Of a stretch of DNA of 27,288 nucleotides, positions 13,270 through 21,900 are shown in pieces. Within the stretch, counting starts at the first letter, position 1; each line of letters starts with the position of its first letter. A model generated the notes under the pieces. The model was given only the letters and a program-made list of their open reading frames with translations. It was not told the DNA's origin and searched no databases. The position numbers and the translations under genes were made by a program. The stretch comes from a bacterium Ga0077546 (lineage in GTDB: Bacteria; Cyanobacteriota; Vampirovibrionia; Obscuribacterales; Obscuribacteraceae): contig LNEX01000283.1 of assembly GCA_001464165.1 (NCBI GenBank), positions 1-27,288 on the forward strand, in the 5' to 3' direction.

Positions 13270-14826
13270 GTGAAGAGATTTGGAAGTAGAAGCTTGTCTT
13301 CTTCTAGAGGGTTATTTTCGCTTTTACTATTGACCCAGTGTCTCATTGCTCAGCCATTAGCAGTTGAAGCGCAGGTGCAAGAAACAGAGCCTCAGCAAAT
13401 GAAGCCTCAAGAAGTAAAGACTGATGGCGTATTGCCGCAGACGCAACCACTACAGACCGATGGTGCCTTGCCTCAGGCTGGAGTTGCTTCTCCTCCGCAA
13501 GAAAGTCCGAATTATGCATTGAATAGCAAGACTAGAAGAGAAGCACAATATGAGCAGATCAAACAAGGCTATATTTCTGTGCGTGATAAAGCTAAGAGCT
13601 TGATCAAAAAGGGCTCTTACCAGGATGCTCTCGATATTTGGAATGCTTATCTTGATACGCAAGGCGACCACCCGCTGGTGCATTGCCGTGGGATGATACT
13701 TCGTGGTTATGTGTTCGCTTGTATGGGAGAGTTTGAGAAAGCGCTAACTGACTTTGACTATGGCATTAAATTTGCACCAAGATTGCCACCAGTTCTCATG
13801 AACTACTGTTTTTTTTGGAGAGGAAGGGTCTTAGTGCGGCTGGGAAGGCTTGATGAGGCTGTTACCAGTTATGCTATGGCTCAAGTCCACAATCAAAATC
13901 CTGTTCTCATCAGATACATACTCAATGGCCGGGCAAATTGTCTTACTAAATTAGGTCGGTTTGAAGAGGCTATGATTGAGTATGGCAAACTCGAAGAGCT
14001 GGACGAGCTAGAGGGCAAAAATAAAAATGTCAGTCACGAGCCTCAGTCGGCACCATCTTCGGTTGCTGCTGTGGCTAGTAAAAATTTCACCACTGCGCCT
14101 TCTACAAAGAATAACCCTCTGGTAAAACTTGCCATCTCAACGAAAGTAAACAAGGCTAAGAAGCCAGTAGCGCCTACAGTTAAGCCTATTGCAATTGCGT
14201 CAGTCAACCCCTCGCGTCGTGAAAAGCCAATTAGTGCTTCTGGTTCGAGCCTACCAACTAGAAAGAGAGGTGGTTTTGATGAGGAGTTTCTTGGCGATAT
14301 TATTATTTCCGACAAGTCTAAAGAAATTGATGAGTACAGTGGTTTACTCTGTCAGGGTGATGGCGATGCCGAGTCTTATTACGGCAGAGGAATTGCCTTC
14401 CTCTGCCTTGGCAAATATAGGGCCGCAGCGCTTGATTTTAAGCGCTATGTCGAACGTGTTGATTGGCAGGGTCAGGCGCCTTATCATGCCGTTGTCTTTT
14501 GTCGTCTCGCCGATTTGTTGAGTGGTCGCCCAGAGCTTTCAAGTGTGCTTCTTTACCAGGCGAATAGCCGCATTGCAGGAAGTAGCCCTATTTACAACGC
14601 TTTGCGTTATCTGAAAGATTCATCCAAGGAGAAGCAGCTAATTAGCACCTCAAGCAGTGTTTCGGCGATGACTAGAGCTCGTTGTATTCTCGGAATCGTC
14701 GCCCTCGCTCGCGGCAAGCGCGCTTTGTCACAGCAACATCTTGCTTGGGTGCAATCAAACGGTGATAAAAGGCTAGATGAGTATTTGATATCAGTTTCTC
14801 TATTGAAGCGTGAAATGGCTCTGTGA
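13270..14826 (+). CDS. Exported TPR-repeat protein
   Basis: The protein has 518 residues. The GTG at 13270 is chosen over the ATG at 13246 because AGAGGAG lies 7 bases upstream and the N-terminus is then a normal Sec signal (MKRFGSRS, hydrophobic core LFSLLLLTQCLIA, cleavage near VEA-QV). A Gln/Pro-rich segment with a small repeat (TDGVLPQ/TDGALPQ) follows. The first TPR block is ~107-250, with GxYQDALDIWNAYL, GEFEKALTDFDYGIKFAP, GRLDEAVTSYAMAQ and GRFEEAMIEYGKLEE. An Ala/Lys/Ser/Pro-rich linker (~255-345) and a second TPR block from ~367 (YYGRGIAFLCLGKYRAAALDF) complete it. TPRs mediate protein-protein contacts, so a periplasmic or cell-surface scaffold is likely. A CRP-like promoter precedes it. 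Confidence 0.88.
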   Translation: MKRFGSRSLSSSRGLFSLLLLTQCLIAQPLAVEAQVQETEPQQMKPQEVKTDGVLPQTQPLQTDGALPQAGVASPPQESPNYALNSKTRREAQYEQIKQGYISVRDKAKSLIKKGSYQDALDIWNAYLDTQGDHPLVHCRGMILRGYVFACMGEFEKALTDFDYGIKFAPRLPPVLMNYCFFWRGRVLVRLGRLDEAVTSYAMAQVHNQNPVLIRYILNGRANCLTKLGRFEEAMIEYGKLEELDELEGKNKNVSHEPQSAPSSVAAVASKNFTTAPSTKNNPLVKLAISTKVNKAKKPVAPTVKPIAIASVNPSRREKPISASGSSLPTRKRGGFDEEFLGDIIISDKSKEIDEYSGLLCQGDGDAESYYGRGIAFLCLGKYRAAALDFKRYVERVDWQGQAPYHAVVFCRLADLLSGRPELSSVLLYQANSRIAGSSPIYNALRYLKDSSKEKQLISTSSSVSAMTRARCILGIVALARGKRALSQQHLAWVQSNGDKRLDEYLISVSLLKREMAL

Positions 14827-15066
14827 CAGGCTGCCAGGCCATTGTTGCCGGTCGGAGAGTCGTGACAGCACCATCAATCTTCGTTAGCCAAGAGATTTCT
14901 CTTAGTAGTGCTCGATGAGGTCTTTATCAAATACGGAGAGGAGGTGTTCAAAAGGAATTGTCCGACAAGTCGATAATTTTCTCGAAAACCCCTGTCATTG
15001 GCTAGTTTTATCAACTCTATTTCTGGCATAGGCTGCTAACTCACGGCTTATGCAAGCAGAAGGCTA

Positions 15067-15783
15067 TCAAAGCTCGCCCCTGTGAGTCTTTTCAAATTCT
15101 TTAAAGGCAGACAGCGTTTCTGACGGAAGATGACCGTGCTGCGCCTTGCGCTCTTGCGGGCTGGACGACAATGTATCAATGAAGCGCGGAGTCAAGTCGG
15201 CTAGCGGTAGTCTCTTTTGATATCCTTCGCTCTTAAGCTGTTCGCTAAGTCTTTGCAAATCGCCACCTTTGTTTTCTTCAATCAAGTCACTGAGGTTATA
15301 GAGGCTGTGATTCAACGCTTCTTTATCAAAGCTATTAATCGAAAGCGTCTCAGGTCGCAAAATGTGATTAGGCTGCAAACTCGCCAGCGTCTTCAACATT
15401 TGTTCCACTCTTTCCGGGCCATGCCTTGACACCATCTCGGTGAGTGCATTGCGCCTGTATTCTATTTCGGCGCCTCCAGCTGTCATTACATTTCCAGACA
15501 GCGCGTTTATCTGTCGCCCCAACTCCGGATTGGTTTGGCTTATCTGCTTAAGACTGAGCTTTTCTCCCGGCGGTACTCCAAGGGAAAAATCTTTGCTGTG
15601 CTCCCTTATCTCTACATTGGGCAAATTGTCGACGCTTCTATTTGTCTCAACAGCCTCCCGGCCTCCTTTATTGAGAGCCTGAAAATCAGCTTGTGAAACA
15701 GCAAACTCTAGCTGTCTTGGGCTGAAAGATGGCGCGTCGCTATTCTCTGTTTGGGCTAGCTTACCCAGATGCGTTTCACTCAT
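15067..15783 (-). CDS. Unknown polar protein, 238 residues
   Basis: The start is taken at the ATG 15783 (MSETHLGKLAQTENSDAPSF); a TTG at 15798 would add five residues. GGAG lies ~10 bases upstream. The protein is hydrophilic, rich in Ser/Leu/Glu, with no signal peptide or span. It is helical in the middle (residues ~100-150: NALTEMVSRHGPERVEQMLKT). It could be a disordered or adaptor-type cytoplasmic protein; some large LysM/GGDEF-type proteins here (19560, 20215, 25689) have similar polar N-termini. No family recognised. Confidence 0.7.
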   Translation of the reverse strand: MSETHLGKLAQTENSDAPSFSPRQLEFAVSQADFQALNKGGREAVETNRSVDNLPNVEIREHSKDFSLGVPPGEKLSLKQISQTNPELGRQINALSGNVMTAGGAEIEYRRNALTEMVSRHGPERVEQMLKTLASLQPNHILRPETLSINSFDKEALNHSLYNLSDLIEENKGGDLQRLSEQLKSEGYQKRLPLADLTPRFIDTLSSSPQERKAQHGHLPSETLSAFKEFEKTHRGEL

Positions 15784-15916
15784 AGACAGTCGCTCCAAAC
15801 AATTTCAAACGTCTAAGACCCAGATTATCGCCATTGCCAACCGGTGCCTAGTGACAAAGGTAATTTGTGCCAGTAGTCTTCGCGAGCCGCTTCTTGCATT
15901 GTTTGAAGTTGACTAA

Positions 15917-16294
15917 TTAGTTGTTGGCTCCGCTCTGGCATTGTTCACCGTATGGCGGTGCTAAAAATTCATCGTCACCCCATGCTGATGGCATGATGCT
16001 GCCGTGTCCGGTTGTCAGACCAGCGTCTCTGTTTCCGAATATGCCAGCATTGATTCTATGACTTTGGTCGAAGCCAAAGTAAGGAGGTGGTGTTTTTATG
16101 CCCTCATCGCCGTAAATGGCTTCGGCTGCGCCTCCGGCCTGATGAACAAAACTATCTAGTCGGCAGGGCGGGAGTCGTCTGGTGGTTTGTTGAGCATTGG
16201 TTTCTATTGGAAAAGATTGAATGGTGAGGACAATTACTAATTTGATTGTAAAACCAGGAACACAAGTACTGTTGATGTTGAATGGTTTTGACAT
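15917..16294 (-). CDS. Small secreted protein, 125 residues
   Basis: The ATG at 16294 has AAGGATT 7-8 bases upstream. A signal peptide with an unusually long polar n-region (MSKPFNINSTCVPG) and a hydrophobic core (FTIKLVIVLTI) ends near TNA-QQ. The mature ~90 residues are Gly/Pro/Asp-rich, with PPPYFGFDQ, HRINAGIFGNRDAGL and PSAWGDDEF, and two or three cysteines. It is probably loosely folded or part of a surface structure. No family recognised. Confidence 0.65.
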   Translation of the reverse strand: MSKPFNINSTCVPGFTIKLVIVLTIQSFPIETNAQQTTRRLPPCRLDSFVHQAGGAAEAIYGDEGIKTPPPYFGFDQSHRINAGIFGNRDAGLTTGHGSIMPSAWGDDEFLAPPYGEQCQSGANN

Positions 16295-16386
16295 TGATTT
16301 GAATCCTTGTCGATAGTTAGATGCGCTGCTTAGCCTTAACTCAAGAGAGAATCTCTACCTGCGTTTGAAATTGCTTCGGCCAGAGC

Positions 16387-16821
16387 TTACTCGCTCTTTG
16401 CAGAGAATGACCATTGGCTTTTTTCGCTGCCGCTCAGCTTTGCTAGGTGTTCAATCTGACCGGTGGTAAAAGCGCTCATGTCTAAATCAATGGTGGCAAA
16501 ATATGCTATTAATTGCTCTCGTTTAAAAATATCAAGAAGCTGATCTGCTGAAGTTTCATCTGGCAGGTTGAGTTGTCTTGTTGTAATCCGGTGATTGATC
16601 TCTTCTTGGCTGGCTCCTTCATGAAGCCCAAGAAAGTCAGTCAGCTTTGCTTCACACCGGACAGCATTCAAGACTGTTTCTGTAGCTAATCTTCTTTGAC
16701 TTCTCCTTTGCTCATCGATGTTTTGTCTCTGCTCGGTGATAGGGCCGCCGCTGCACAAATTAGCATTGCTGACGATACCAAATTCGCACCATGCTTTGCC
16801 TTTGGGAAGGTCTTCAATCAT
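16387..16821 (-). CDS. Unknown helical protein, 144 residues
   Basis: The ATG at 16821 has AGGGG 9 bases upstream; the longer frame to 16887 lacks an SD. There is no signal peptide. The sequence is charged and helical in the middle (QNIDEQRRSQRRLATETVLN), followed by LHEGASQEEINHRITTRQLNLP and LLDIFKREQLIAYFATIDLDM. The end is Ser/Lys-rich. Three cysteines lie in the first half. No family recognised. It lies ~100 bases upstream of the secreted-protein gene on the same strand. Confidence 0.68.
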   Translation of the reverse strand: MIEDLPKGKAWCEFGIVSNANLCSGGPITEQRQNIDEQRRSQRRLATETVLNAVRCEAKLTDFLGLHEGASQEEINHRITTRQLNLPDETSADQLLDIFKREQLIAYFATIDLDMSAFTTGQIEHLAKLSGSEKSQWSFSAKSE

Positions 16822-16922
16822 ATTCAAATCCCCTAAGGAGAAACAGACTTGAGCACTATTGTGTGCTTGCAGAGGGTTTCGGTGCAAGGAAAATGGTCAT
16901 GATTATGGTGCTGCTAAAGTAA

Positions 16923-18125
16923 TTAAGAACTTAAAAGAGGAATTTGAATTGAAACAGACGTGCCTGCTCCAGGAGTGCTCTCAATTTTGCAGGTACCGTG
17001 CAGGTGTTGCACTCTTTCGGCGATTCCCTTTAGGCCGTAGCCGTTGATTTGTTCAGTGGCATCGAATCCGGTACCATTGTCTTTCACAACGACTGTTAGC
17101 ATTGCACCATCAGGCTTGGCGTCAATTGAAACTTCATTGGCTTGAGCATATTTTTGAGTGTTGTTTAGACATTCTCTGATGATGCAGTATAGATGATGAG
17201 CTTGCTCGGTGTTGAGTGCAGGCCAATCCATGCTGGTTACTACTTTTATCTCTCTGACTTTTTCTAGGTCTTCTACTAGTCGGGTCACAGCTTCATCCAT
17301 ACGCAATTTGTCTGAGTGCAGCGCTTGCAGGGCGAATCTTACATCGGCAATTGATTGTCTGGCAAAGTCGCGAGCTAATTGCAGCGAAGATTTGCTTTTT
17401 TCAGGGTCGCTGTTAAAGACCTTTTCTGCCAGTGTGAGATGTAAGTTTAGTGTGGTTAATGAGTGACCAAGAGAATCATGTATATCGCGACCTATTTCTG
17501 TTCGCTCAAGCTTTCTGGCAATCTCTTCGATTTCTGCTGCTAGTTTTTCTGCTCTCATTCTGCTCTCATATTCGGCCAATAGAGAAAATGTCACCAACAG
17601 AGCGCTGAAAAGCAAGACTGACAGCTGTAGGCTGTGGGCAAAAAGAAGCGCGGGGAGGGCATTGTCTAGTCCTGAGCCATCAGTAAGCCCTTGGCGTTCC
17701 TTAAAAGTGAGATAGTAAACAAGGCCGAATAACAGAACACAGCTGCAGGAAAGAGCCACCACTTGCTTGCGCGTCCAGAAGAAACAGGCTCTGACGATCA
17801 CTGGCACGAATAGCCACTGATAGAAGCGGGCTGGACCTGCTGCGCAACCTAGAGCTGTTAAAGCGATTTGCAGAAACGGTACGATTTTACTAAAGCTTGT
17901 TGACCGAGTTTGAATCAGGCTGCTACTGGCATAGATCAAGAGCACGGCAAAGGCAAGTACAGGGTGGGTTAGAACGCCGGTCTGATAATAACTCAAAGCA
18001 ATGACGTTGGCGCTGAATACTACGCACAGTATGATTGCTTCTAGCCAGCGTACTTTTTGATAGTAAGGGTGAATGAAACTGGGCTCAGTCTTTTGGGTAG
18101 CATCTGCTTGCGAAATGGGCGGCAT
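16923..18125 (-). CDS. NarL/DesK-type sensor histidine kinase
   Basis: The protein has 400 residues. The N-terminal half holds about five or six membrane spans (from ~residue 27 to ~190) with almost no periplasmic loops, so it probably senses a membrane or cytoplasmic cue, as DesK-type kinases do. The HisKA_3 dimerisation domain has ERTEIGRDIHDSLGHSLTTL with phospho-acceptor His216. The ATPase domain shows N-box NNTQKYAQA, G1 DNGTGFD and G2 GYGLKGIAERV. The start is uncertain: the ATG at 18125 (MPPISQADATQ) lacks a clean SD, and the frame is open to 18245, but that part overlaps a small membrane-protein gene. The divergent LuxR-type regulator at 18693 is the likely partner. Confidence 0.9.
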   Translation of the reverse strand: MPPISQADATQKTEPSFIHPYYQKVRWLEAIILCVVFSANVIALSYYQTGVLTHPVLAFAVLLIYASSSLIQTRSTSFSKIVPFLQIALTALGCAAGPARFYQWLFVPVIVRACFFWTRKQVVALSCSCVLLFGLVYYLTFKERQGLTDGSGLDNALPALLFAHSLQLSVLLFSALLVTFSLLAEYESRMRAEKLAAEIEEIARKLERTEIGRDIHDSLGHSLTTLNLHLTLAEKVFNSDPEKSKSSLQLARDFARQSIADVRFALQALHSDKLRMDEAVTRLVEDLEKVREIKVVTSMDWPALNTEQAHHLYCIIRECLNNTQKYAQANEVSIDAKPDGAMLTVVVKDNGTGFDATEQINGYGLKGIAERVQHLHGTCKIESTPGAGTSVSIQIPLLSS

Positions 18126-18204
18126 CCTCAATTGACTAATTAATGTAGCGAATCTGTATTTAGATTTACCACAAAAGGGTCTCAGGCTAGTAAAGCCGAG
18201 CTGA

Positions 18205-18372
18205 TCACCAAGGTGAATCGAATGAACAGGTCGCCATCTGTCCATTGTTTACCGAAGGGTGACCATTCAAAGCTGGCATCAAGCATAGGCAGCCAAGCGT
18301 GGCAATGTAAGCTAGAGCAATATTGGCAAGGGCCATGGAAACGGGGCGATGGTTAAGGGTTAGAAGATTCAT
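18205..18372 (-). CDS. Possible small membrane protein upstream of the kinase, 55 residues
   Basis: The ATG at 18372 has GAGG ~10 bases upstream and the frame ends in a TGA at 18205-18207. The first 35 residues hold a hydrophobic span (SMALANIALAYIATLGCLCLM), followed by a polar tail with one more Cys. It sits in the leader of the kinase gene, 80 bases before its start, so it could be a co-expressed accessory peptide or simply a leader frame. Support is limited to SD and composition. Confidence 0.4.
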   Translation of the reverse strand: MNLLTLNHRPVSMALANIALAYIATLGCLCLMPALNGHPSVNNGQMATCSFDSPW

Positions 18373-18692
18373 GATGAAAGGACCTCATTTCGTGAAAGAA
18401 AGGTGTCTCAAACGCGCAGCAAAGCTCTGCCAGTCGGGGGACTTCCCTTTGGCTTAGGTTGTTCGGCTATGAGACTTGGGGACTAGTAAGGGGTTTATGT
18501 TGAGAGAATACCAGGCAATCTTGGCAACTTCATAACCCACTTATAACAAACTTGTGACATGGTCGATTTAATCTGGCTGAGGCTGCTTCCACCGCTCTCA
18601 GCTAGGCTGGACAACCTGGTAGGTGTCATAGCGAGGGTAGGTGGGTAAGATCCGTTTTGATGGCTGACCCATCGATTATTGAAAGGGCGTAA
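18373..18692. other. Divergent promoter region between kinase and regulator genes
   Basis: No supported gene is present. It must contain promoters for the minus-strand kinase block and the plus-strand regulator. A half-palindrome TGTGAC-ATGG-TCGA at ~18554 resembles one arm of the CRP-like motif but is too degenerate to call. Confidence 0.5.
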
Positions 18693-19367
18693 ATGGCTGA
18701 TAGCGAGAATATTGAACCCGAAGAAGCAGCAATTAAGGTTATGGTCGTTGACGATCAAGCAATGGTCAGACAAGGCCTCGTTTCGCTCTTGCAGCTTGAG
18801 TCTGGGCTTGAAGTAGTGGCCGAAGCCGGAAGCGGGTCTGAAGCCCTGTCGCTCTTGCGGCGTTGTTCTCCTGACGTAATTTTGATGGATGTTCGTATGC
18901 CACTTATGGATGGAATTGAGTGCACTAGGCAGGTGCTGCAAATTAACCCTGATGTTAAAGTGCTAATTCTCACAACTTTTGACGAAGACGAGTATATTTT
19001 TCCGGCCATTGAAGCTGGCTGTTGTGGCTATTTGCTAAAGGATACTTTGCTCGAAGATCTTTCGGCCGCCATTAAAATTGTGCATAAAGGCAATCTGCAG
19101 CTGGGTCCATCAATAGCGCCCAAAGTATTGGCGCGCTTAAGGCCCTATAAGCCTAAAGAAGAAGCTGAGAAAAGTCGTTTTATGACTGAACGAGAAAAGA
19201 AGATTCTTCAACTGATTGGCAAAGGCCAATCTAATAAAGAAATAGCGGCTGTCCTTATGATCTCAGAAGGCACAGTCAAAAATCATATTAGTAGCATTCT
19301 TACTCATTTAGGTTTGAGAGATCGCACCCAAGCTGCTCTCTGGGTAGCTGAAAACGGCATCAACTGA
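18693..19367 (+). CDS. NarL/FixJ-type response regulator
   Basis: The protein has 224 residues. The ATG at 18693 is preceded by AAAGGGCG. The receiver domain (~13-130) has the acidic pair D20/D21, phospho-acceptor Asp66 (PDVILMDVRMP), Thr in LILTTFD and Lys in GYLLKDT. The LuxR-type HTH (~164-224) reads MTEREKKILQLIGKGQSNKE, then IA-x3-MISEGTVKNHISSILTHL, the classical recognition helix. The first ~12 residues are an acidic extension. It should bind DNA as a dimer when phosphorylated by the divergent DesK-type kinase. A terminator follows at once. Confidence 0.94.
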   Translation: MADSENIEPEEAAIKVMVVDDQAMVRQGLVSLLQLESGLEVVAEAGSGSEALSLLRRCSPDVILMDVRMPLMDGIECTRQVLQINPDVKVLILTTFDEDEYIFPAIEAGCCGYLLKDTLLEDLSAAIKIVHKGNLQLGPSIAPKVLARLRPYKPKEEAEKSRFMTEREKKILQLIGKGQSNKEIAAVLMISEGTVKNHISSILTHLGLRDRTQAALWVAENGIN

Positions 19368-19390
19368 TGCAAACTTGGAGCAGTTTTTAG

Positions 19391-19429
19391 AAAGAACGAA
19401 ACATTCGTTTGTTTCGTTCTTTCGTGACT
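19391..19429 (+). terminator. Rho-independent terminator
   Basis: A perfect 12-bp stem (AAAGAACGAAAC at 19391-19402 with GTTTCGTTCTTT at 19411-19422) with an 8-base loop. The arm itself ends in TTT and a T-rich stretch follows. It lies 24 bases after the regulator stop. Confidence 0.75.
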
Positions 19430-19445
19430 TTCTTTTCGCGAGATT

Positions 19446-19488
19446 GTGACTTTTGTCACTGCTGCAATGGTGCGGCCTTGGCTATTAT
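19446..19488 (+). promoter_or_regulatory. CRP-like site 3 plus -10 box before the 19560 gene
   Basis: GTGACTTTTGTCAC (19446-19459; TGTGA-N6-TCACT in full) is followed by TATTAT at 19483-19488, 30.5 bases from the site centre, the class II CRP spacing. The predicted start of transcription is ~19495, giving a leader of ~65 bases. Confidence 0.6.
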
Positions 19489-19559
19489 TTGCCCATGGTT
19501 TGCTGATAGCTCCATTGTTCCGGTTGACCGAAACATCTTTCTATATGAGGAATTAGACA

Positions 19560-20045
19560 ATGAGTGATACGAATCAGAGTGAAGGTTTTCGTCGCACCGA
19601 TAAGATCGTAGAAGGTGTAAAGTCTGGTGATGTGGCTAGTGTTGAAACAACTTTAGCTGAGGTCAAGCAAGACCAAGGGCTTTATATGGATATCGTCGCT
19701 TCGAAGCTACAGAATACATCTGGTCTTCCTCCACTTACATTGACCGATTCTGATCGTGACGGTCATATTGAGCAGATAAAAGTGGGCGGCCCAAATCCAA
19801 TGACTCTGTCTCTCGATGATGGTAAGTTGTCTGTGACGAGCGATGGGCAGAAGAGTATGTTCCAGACTGCTAGCGAAGCTGTTACTAGTGTTGTTGGTGA
19901 TGCCTATAATGGCGTTGCTTCGACGCTTAAGGGCGTTGCCCAAACTGGTTCAGAGCTTCTGGACGGTATAGCCCGTGGTGGAACATCTGATAGCGAGTCC
20001 AATCGTCGAATTAACAAGCAAATGCGTGATGCCGGTGCCGATTAG
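19560..20045 (+). CDS. Unknown acidic protein, 161 residues
   Basis: The ATG at 19560 has GAGGAA 9 bases upstream. The protein is polar and acidic with no signal peptide. The middle has a short beta pattern with DxDxDG-like turns (TLTDSDRDGHIEQIKVGGPN, TLSLDDGKLSV), possibly calcium- or EPS-like surface turns. The C-terminal third is an amphipathic Ala/Val/Gly helix region (ASEAVTSVVGDAYNGVASTL) that could contact membranes. It precedes the GGDEF gene by 170 bases and may share its promoter. No family recognised. Confidence 0.75.
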   Translation: MSDTNQSEGFRRTDKIVEGVKSGDVASVETTLAEVKQDQGLYMDIVASKLQNTSGLPPLTLTDSDRDGHIEQIKVGGPNPMTLSLDDGKLSVTSDGQKSMFQTASEAVTSVVGDAYNGVASTLKGVAQTGSELLDGIARGGTSDSESNRRINKQMRDAGAD

Positions 20046-20146
20046 CGAAGCTTCCGTTATAGCAGACCTATTTCGGCAAAAATCCGCTGTACTACTTGGA
20101 AATTTCTGTCAGCTAGGCGTTCATTGCCGTTGAACCAATCTCCTTT

Positions 20147-20172
20147 CGCCAGCCTGCTTAAGTGCGCTGGCG
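20147..20172 (+). repeat. 7-bp inverted repeat in the GGDEF gene leader
   Basis: CGCCAGC (20147-20153) pairs with GCTGGCG (20166-20172) around a 12-base loop, ~40 bases before the start codon. There is no T tract. It is a possible leader structure or a weak intergenic terminator. Confidence 0.4.
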
Positions 20173-20214
20173 GCTGACCCCGACTCATTTTTCTTAAGTT
20201 CAGGTAATTGGAAG

Positions 20215-21900
20215 ATGGACATCCAGGAAAAGCTTGCTAAGCCAGAGGAAAAAGTTTCTAGCGGGTCAGACTCTAGCGAAAGACTGGCACAAGAGACTAG
20301 AGCAAGCCAGAAAGGAAACGCTGCCCACACCCGGTTCGACAGGCGTGACAGCTCCAGCCAGTACCTGCCACAGCTCGAGCTATCCGGGCTCGATGGCAAT
20401 ACAAAGAGCCTGGCACAGCAGCACTCAGAATATCTCCAACGCCTCGAATCTATAGAAAACTCCAGGCAAATAGCCGAAAACCATGAAGCACGACTAAAAC
20501 GAGGCATTGAAAATTCACAGAAAGAACTTGACTCTTCGAACTTTGTGGACCGACTTTTGGGAAGCAAAGAGCGTCAGGAGGCTGAACTTAAGCATCGGAA
20601 AGAAGAGCTGGCTGGTCTGGAAGGGGTGAAAGACTCGGCGCAGCATAAAATGACTGGTCTTAACCCAGAGATCGCCAAAACTGAAGCGCTAGTTAAAAGA
20701 GAGCGCGAGGAGCGGGCGCGCGGTGAAGTAGAAAAAGCTGACACTACCGCGAGAGAAGCACAGCAGCAGATGCAGTCAGTTATGCAAAAGACAGAAGGCG
20801 TTTCATACATTACAAAAGACAACCTGGTGCAGAGCGGCCAAAATCGGCAAAATGAATTAGACGCTTTAGACAACCATCGCGACAACCTCAAAGTTACTAA
20901 AGTCGTAGTTGACACAGTCAGAGACGGTGCGATTGCTGGCGCAGCAGTGATTGCTACAGGTGGCACGTTAGCACCACTGATGCTCGAATATGGTGTCGGC
21001 ATAGCGACAGTGTCGGCAATCGGAGCGGGAACCTCGGCCGGTACCGGAGTTGGCGTCGCCAGTCGTTTCGGAGAGGCGGTTTCTGATATTCAGGCAAACA
21101 ATAAAGATCCAGAAAAGGTCTTCCTCGACGCGGCTCAAGGTTCGCTTCAAGATGCGAAGACCGCACTGATTACTTCGACATCAACAGTAGTAGGACTTGG
21201 TGCAGCCAGCAGATTCTCTGCGGGGCTGGCAACTGAGACCTCGGTCATGAAGTCTATGTCTGGTGGCGCCATTGCTGGCGGTACTGAAGCCACCGTTTCA
21301 ACGGGGCTCGGATCGACTGATCGATATGCTAGTGCAAAAGCAGACTTTGAAGAAAAAAACGGCAACCTGTCAGCCGAAGAACGGCAAAAGCGCTGGGAAG
21401 AGTTCAAGAAGGAGAACCAGCTCACCAACCTCGATATGGCCAGGCAATCTTTCACTGATATTACCACTGGTATCGTAGCCGGTGCTGTCGGTGGCAGAAT
21501 CGAAGTTGGTAAGCAAGCCGGTAGTCTTTCGGCAAAGGGTTTGTGGACCACTGCTGATCTGACTTCTGAAGCTATTGTTACCGCAGGCTCGGCTCAGCTA
21601 TCAGCTACTTTGCAGGGCAGAGAAATGTCCGGACAAGACCTTGTCAGCGCTGCCACCGGAGTTGTGACCGGCAGACTTGTCGGCGGTATGGCCGGGAAAA
21701 TGAACACAGAATCTACGGAGCATAGAGAAAATACGCAACCAGGCTCAGCCTCAGAAACGCCGACAGATCTCTACCACCATGACGGCGACCTTCCGCCAAG
21801 GCAGAAATCAGACGATTCTACACTGGTTGATCATATTCCATTGCCACATGATCGAAGCAAACTTCAGGATATGAGGAAGGCTGGACGCATGCCGCTATAG
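20215..21900 (+). CDS. N-terminal part of a frameshifted tandem-GGDEF protein
   Basis: The frame has 561 residues from the ATG at 20215 (AGG ~10 bases upstream). Residues ~1-210 are charged and strongly helical, a long coiled coil (EYLQRLESIENSRQIAENHE, then ARLKRG... and KHRKEELAGLEG). Residues ~235-340 and ~420-500 are Gly/Ala-rich hydrophobic segments (AIAGAAVIATGGTLAPLMLE, VGIATVSAIGAGTSAGTGVG) that could insert in a membrane. The frame ends at a TAG at 21898, just where a GGDEF domain should start. The domain continues in another frame without its own start codon, so the two pieces are one gene with a 1-base frameshift. No signal peptide is seen. Confidence 0.7.
   Translation: MDIQEKLAKPEEKVSSGSDSSERLAQETRASQKGNAAHTRFDRRDSSSQYLPQLELSGLDGNTKSLAQQHSEYLQRLESIENSRQIAENHEARLKRGIENSQKELDSSNFVDRLLGSKERQEAELKHRKEELAGLEGVKDSAQHKMTGLNPEIAKTEALVKREREERARGEVEKADTTAREAQQQMQSVMQKTEGVSYITKDNLVQSGQNRQNELDALDNHRDNLKVTKVVVDTVRDGAIAGAAVIATGGTLAPLMLEYGVGIATVSAIGAGTSAGTGVGVASRFGEAVSDIQANNKDPEKVFLDAAQGSLQDAKTALITSTSTVVGLGAASRFSAGLATETSVMKSMSGGAIAGGTEATVSTGLGSTDRYASAKADFEEKNGNLSAEERQKRWEEFKKENQLTNLDMARQSFTDITTGIVAGAVGGRIEVGKQAGSLSAKGLWTTADLTSEAIVTAGSAQLSATLQGREMSGQDLVSAATGVVTGRLVGGMAGKMNTESTEHRENTQPGSASETPTDLYHHDGDLPPRQKSDDSTLVDHIPLPHDRSKLQDMRKAGRMPL

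Noticed and set aside
18126..18245. Longer start for the DesK-type kinase at 18245
   Set aside because: No SD there and the added residues overlap a small membrane-protein frame; 18125 is preferred though itself uncertain.
21852..21897. Programmed -1 frameshifting between the two GGDEF frames
   Set aside because: No slippery heptamer in the zero frame and no clear downstream stem-loop; a simple indel explains it better.
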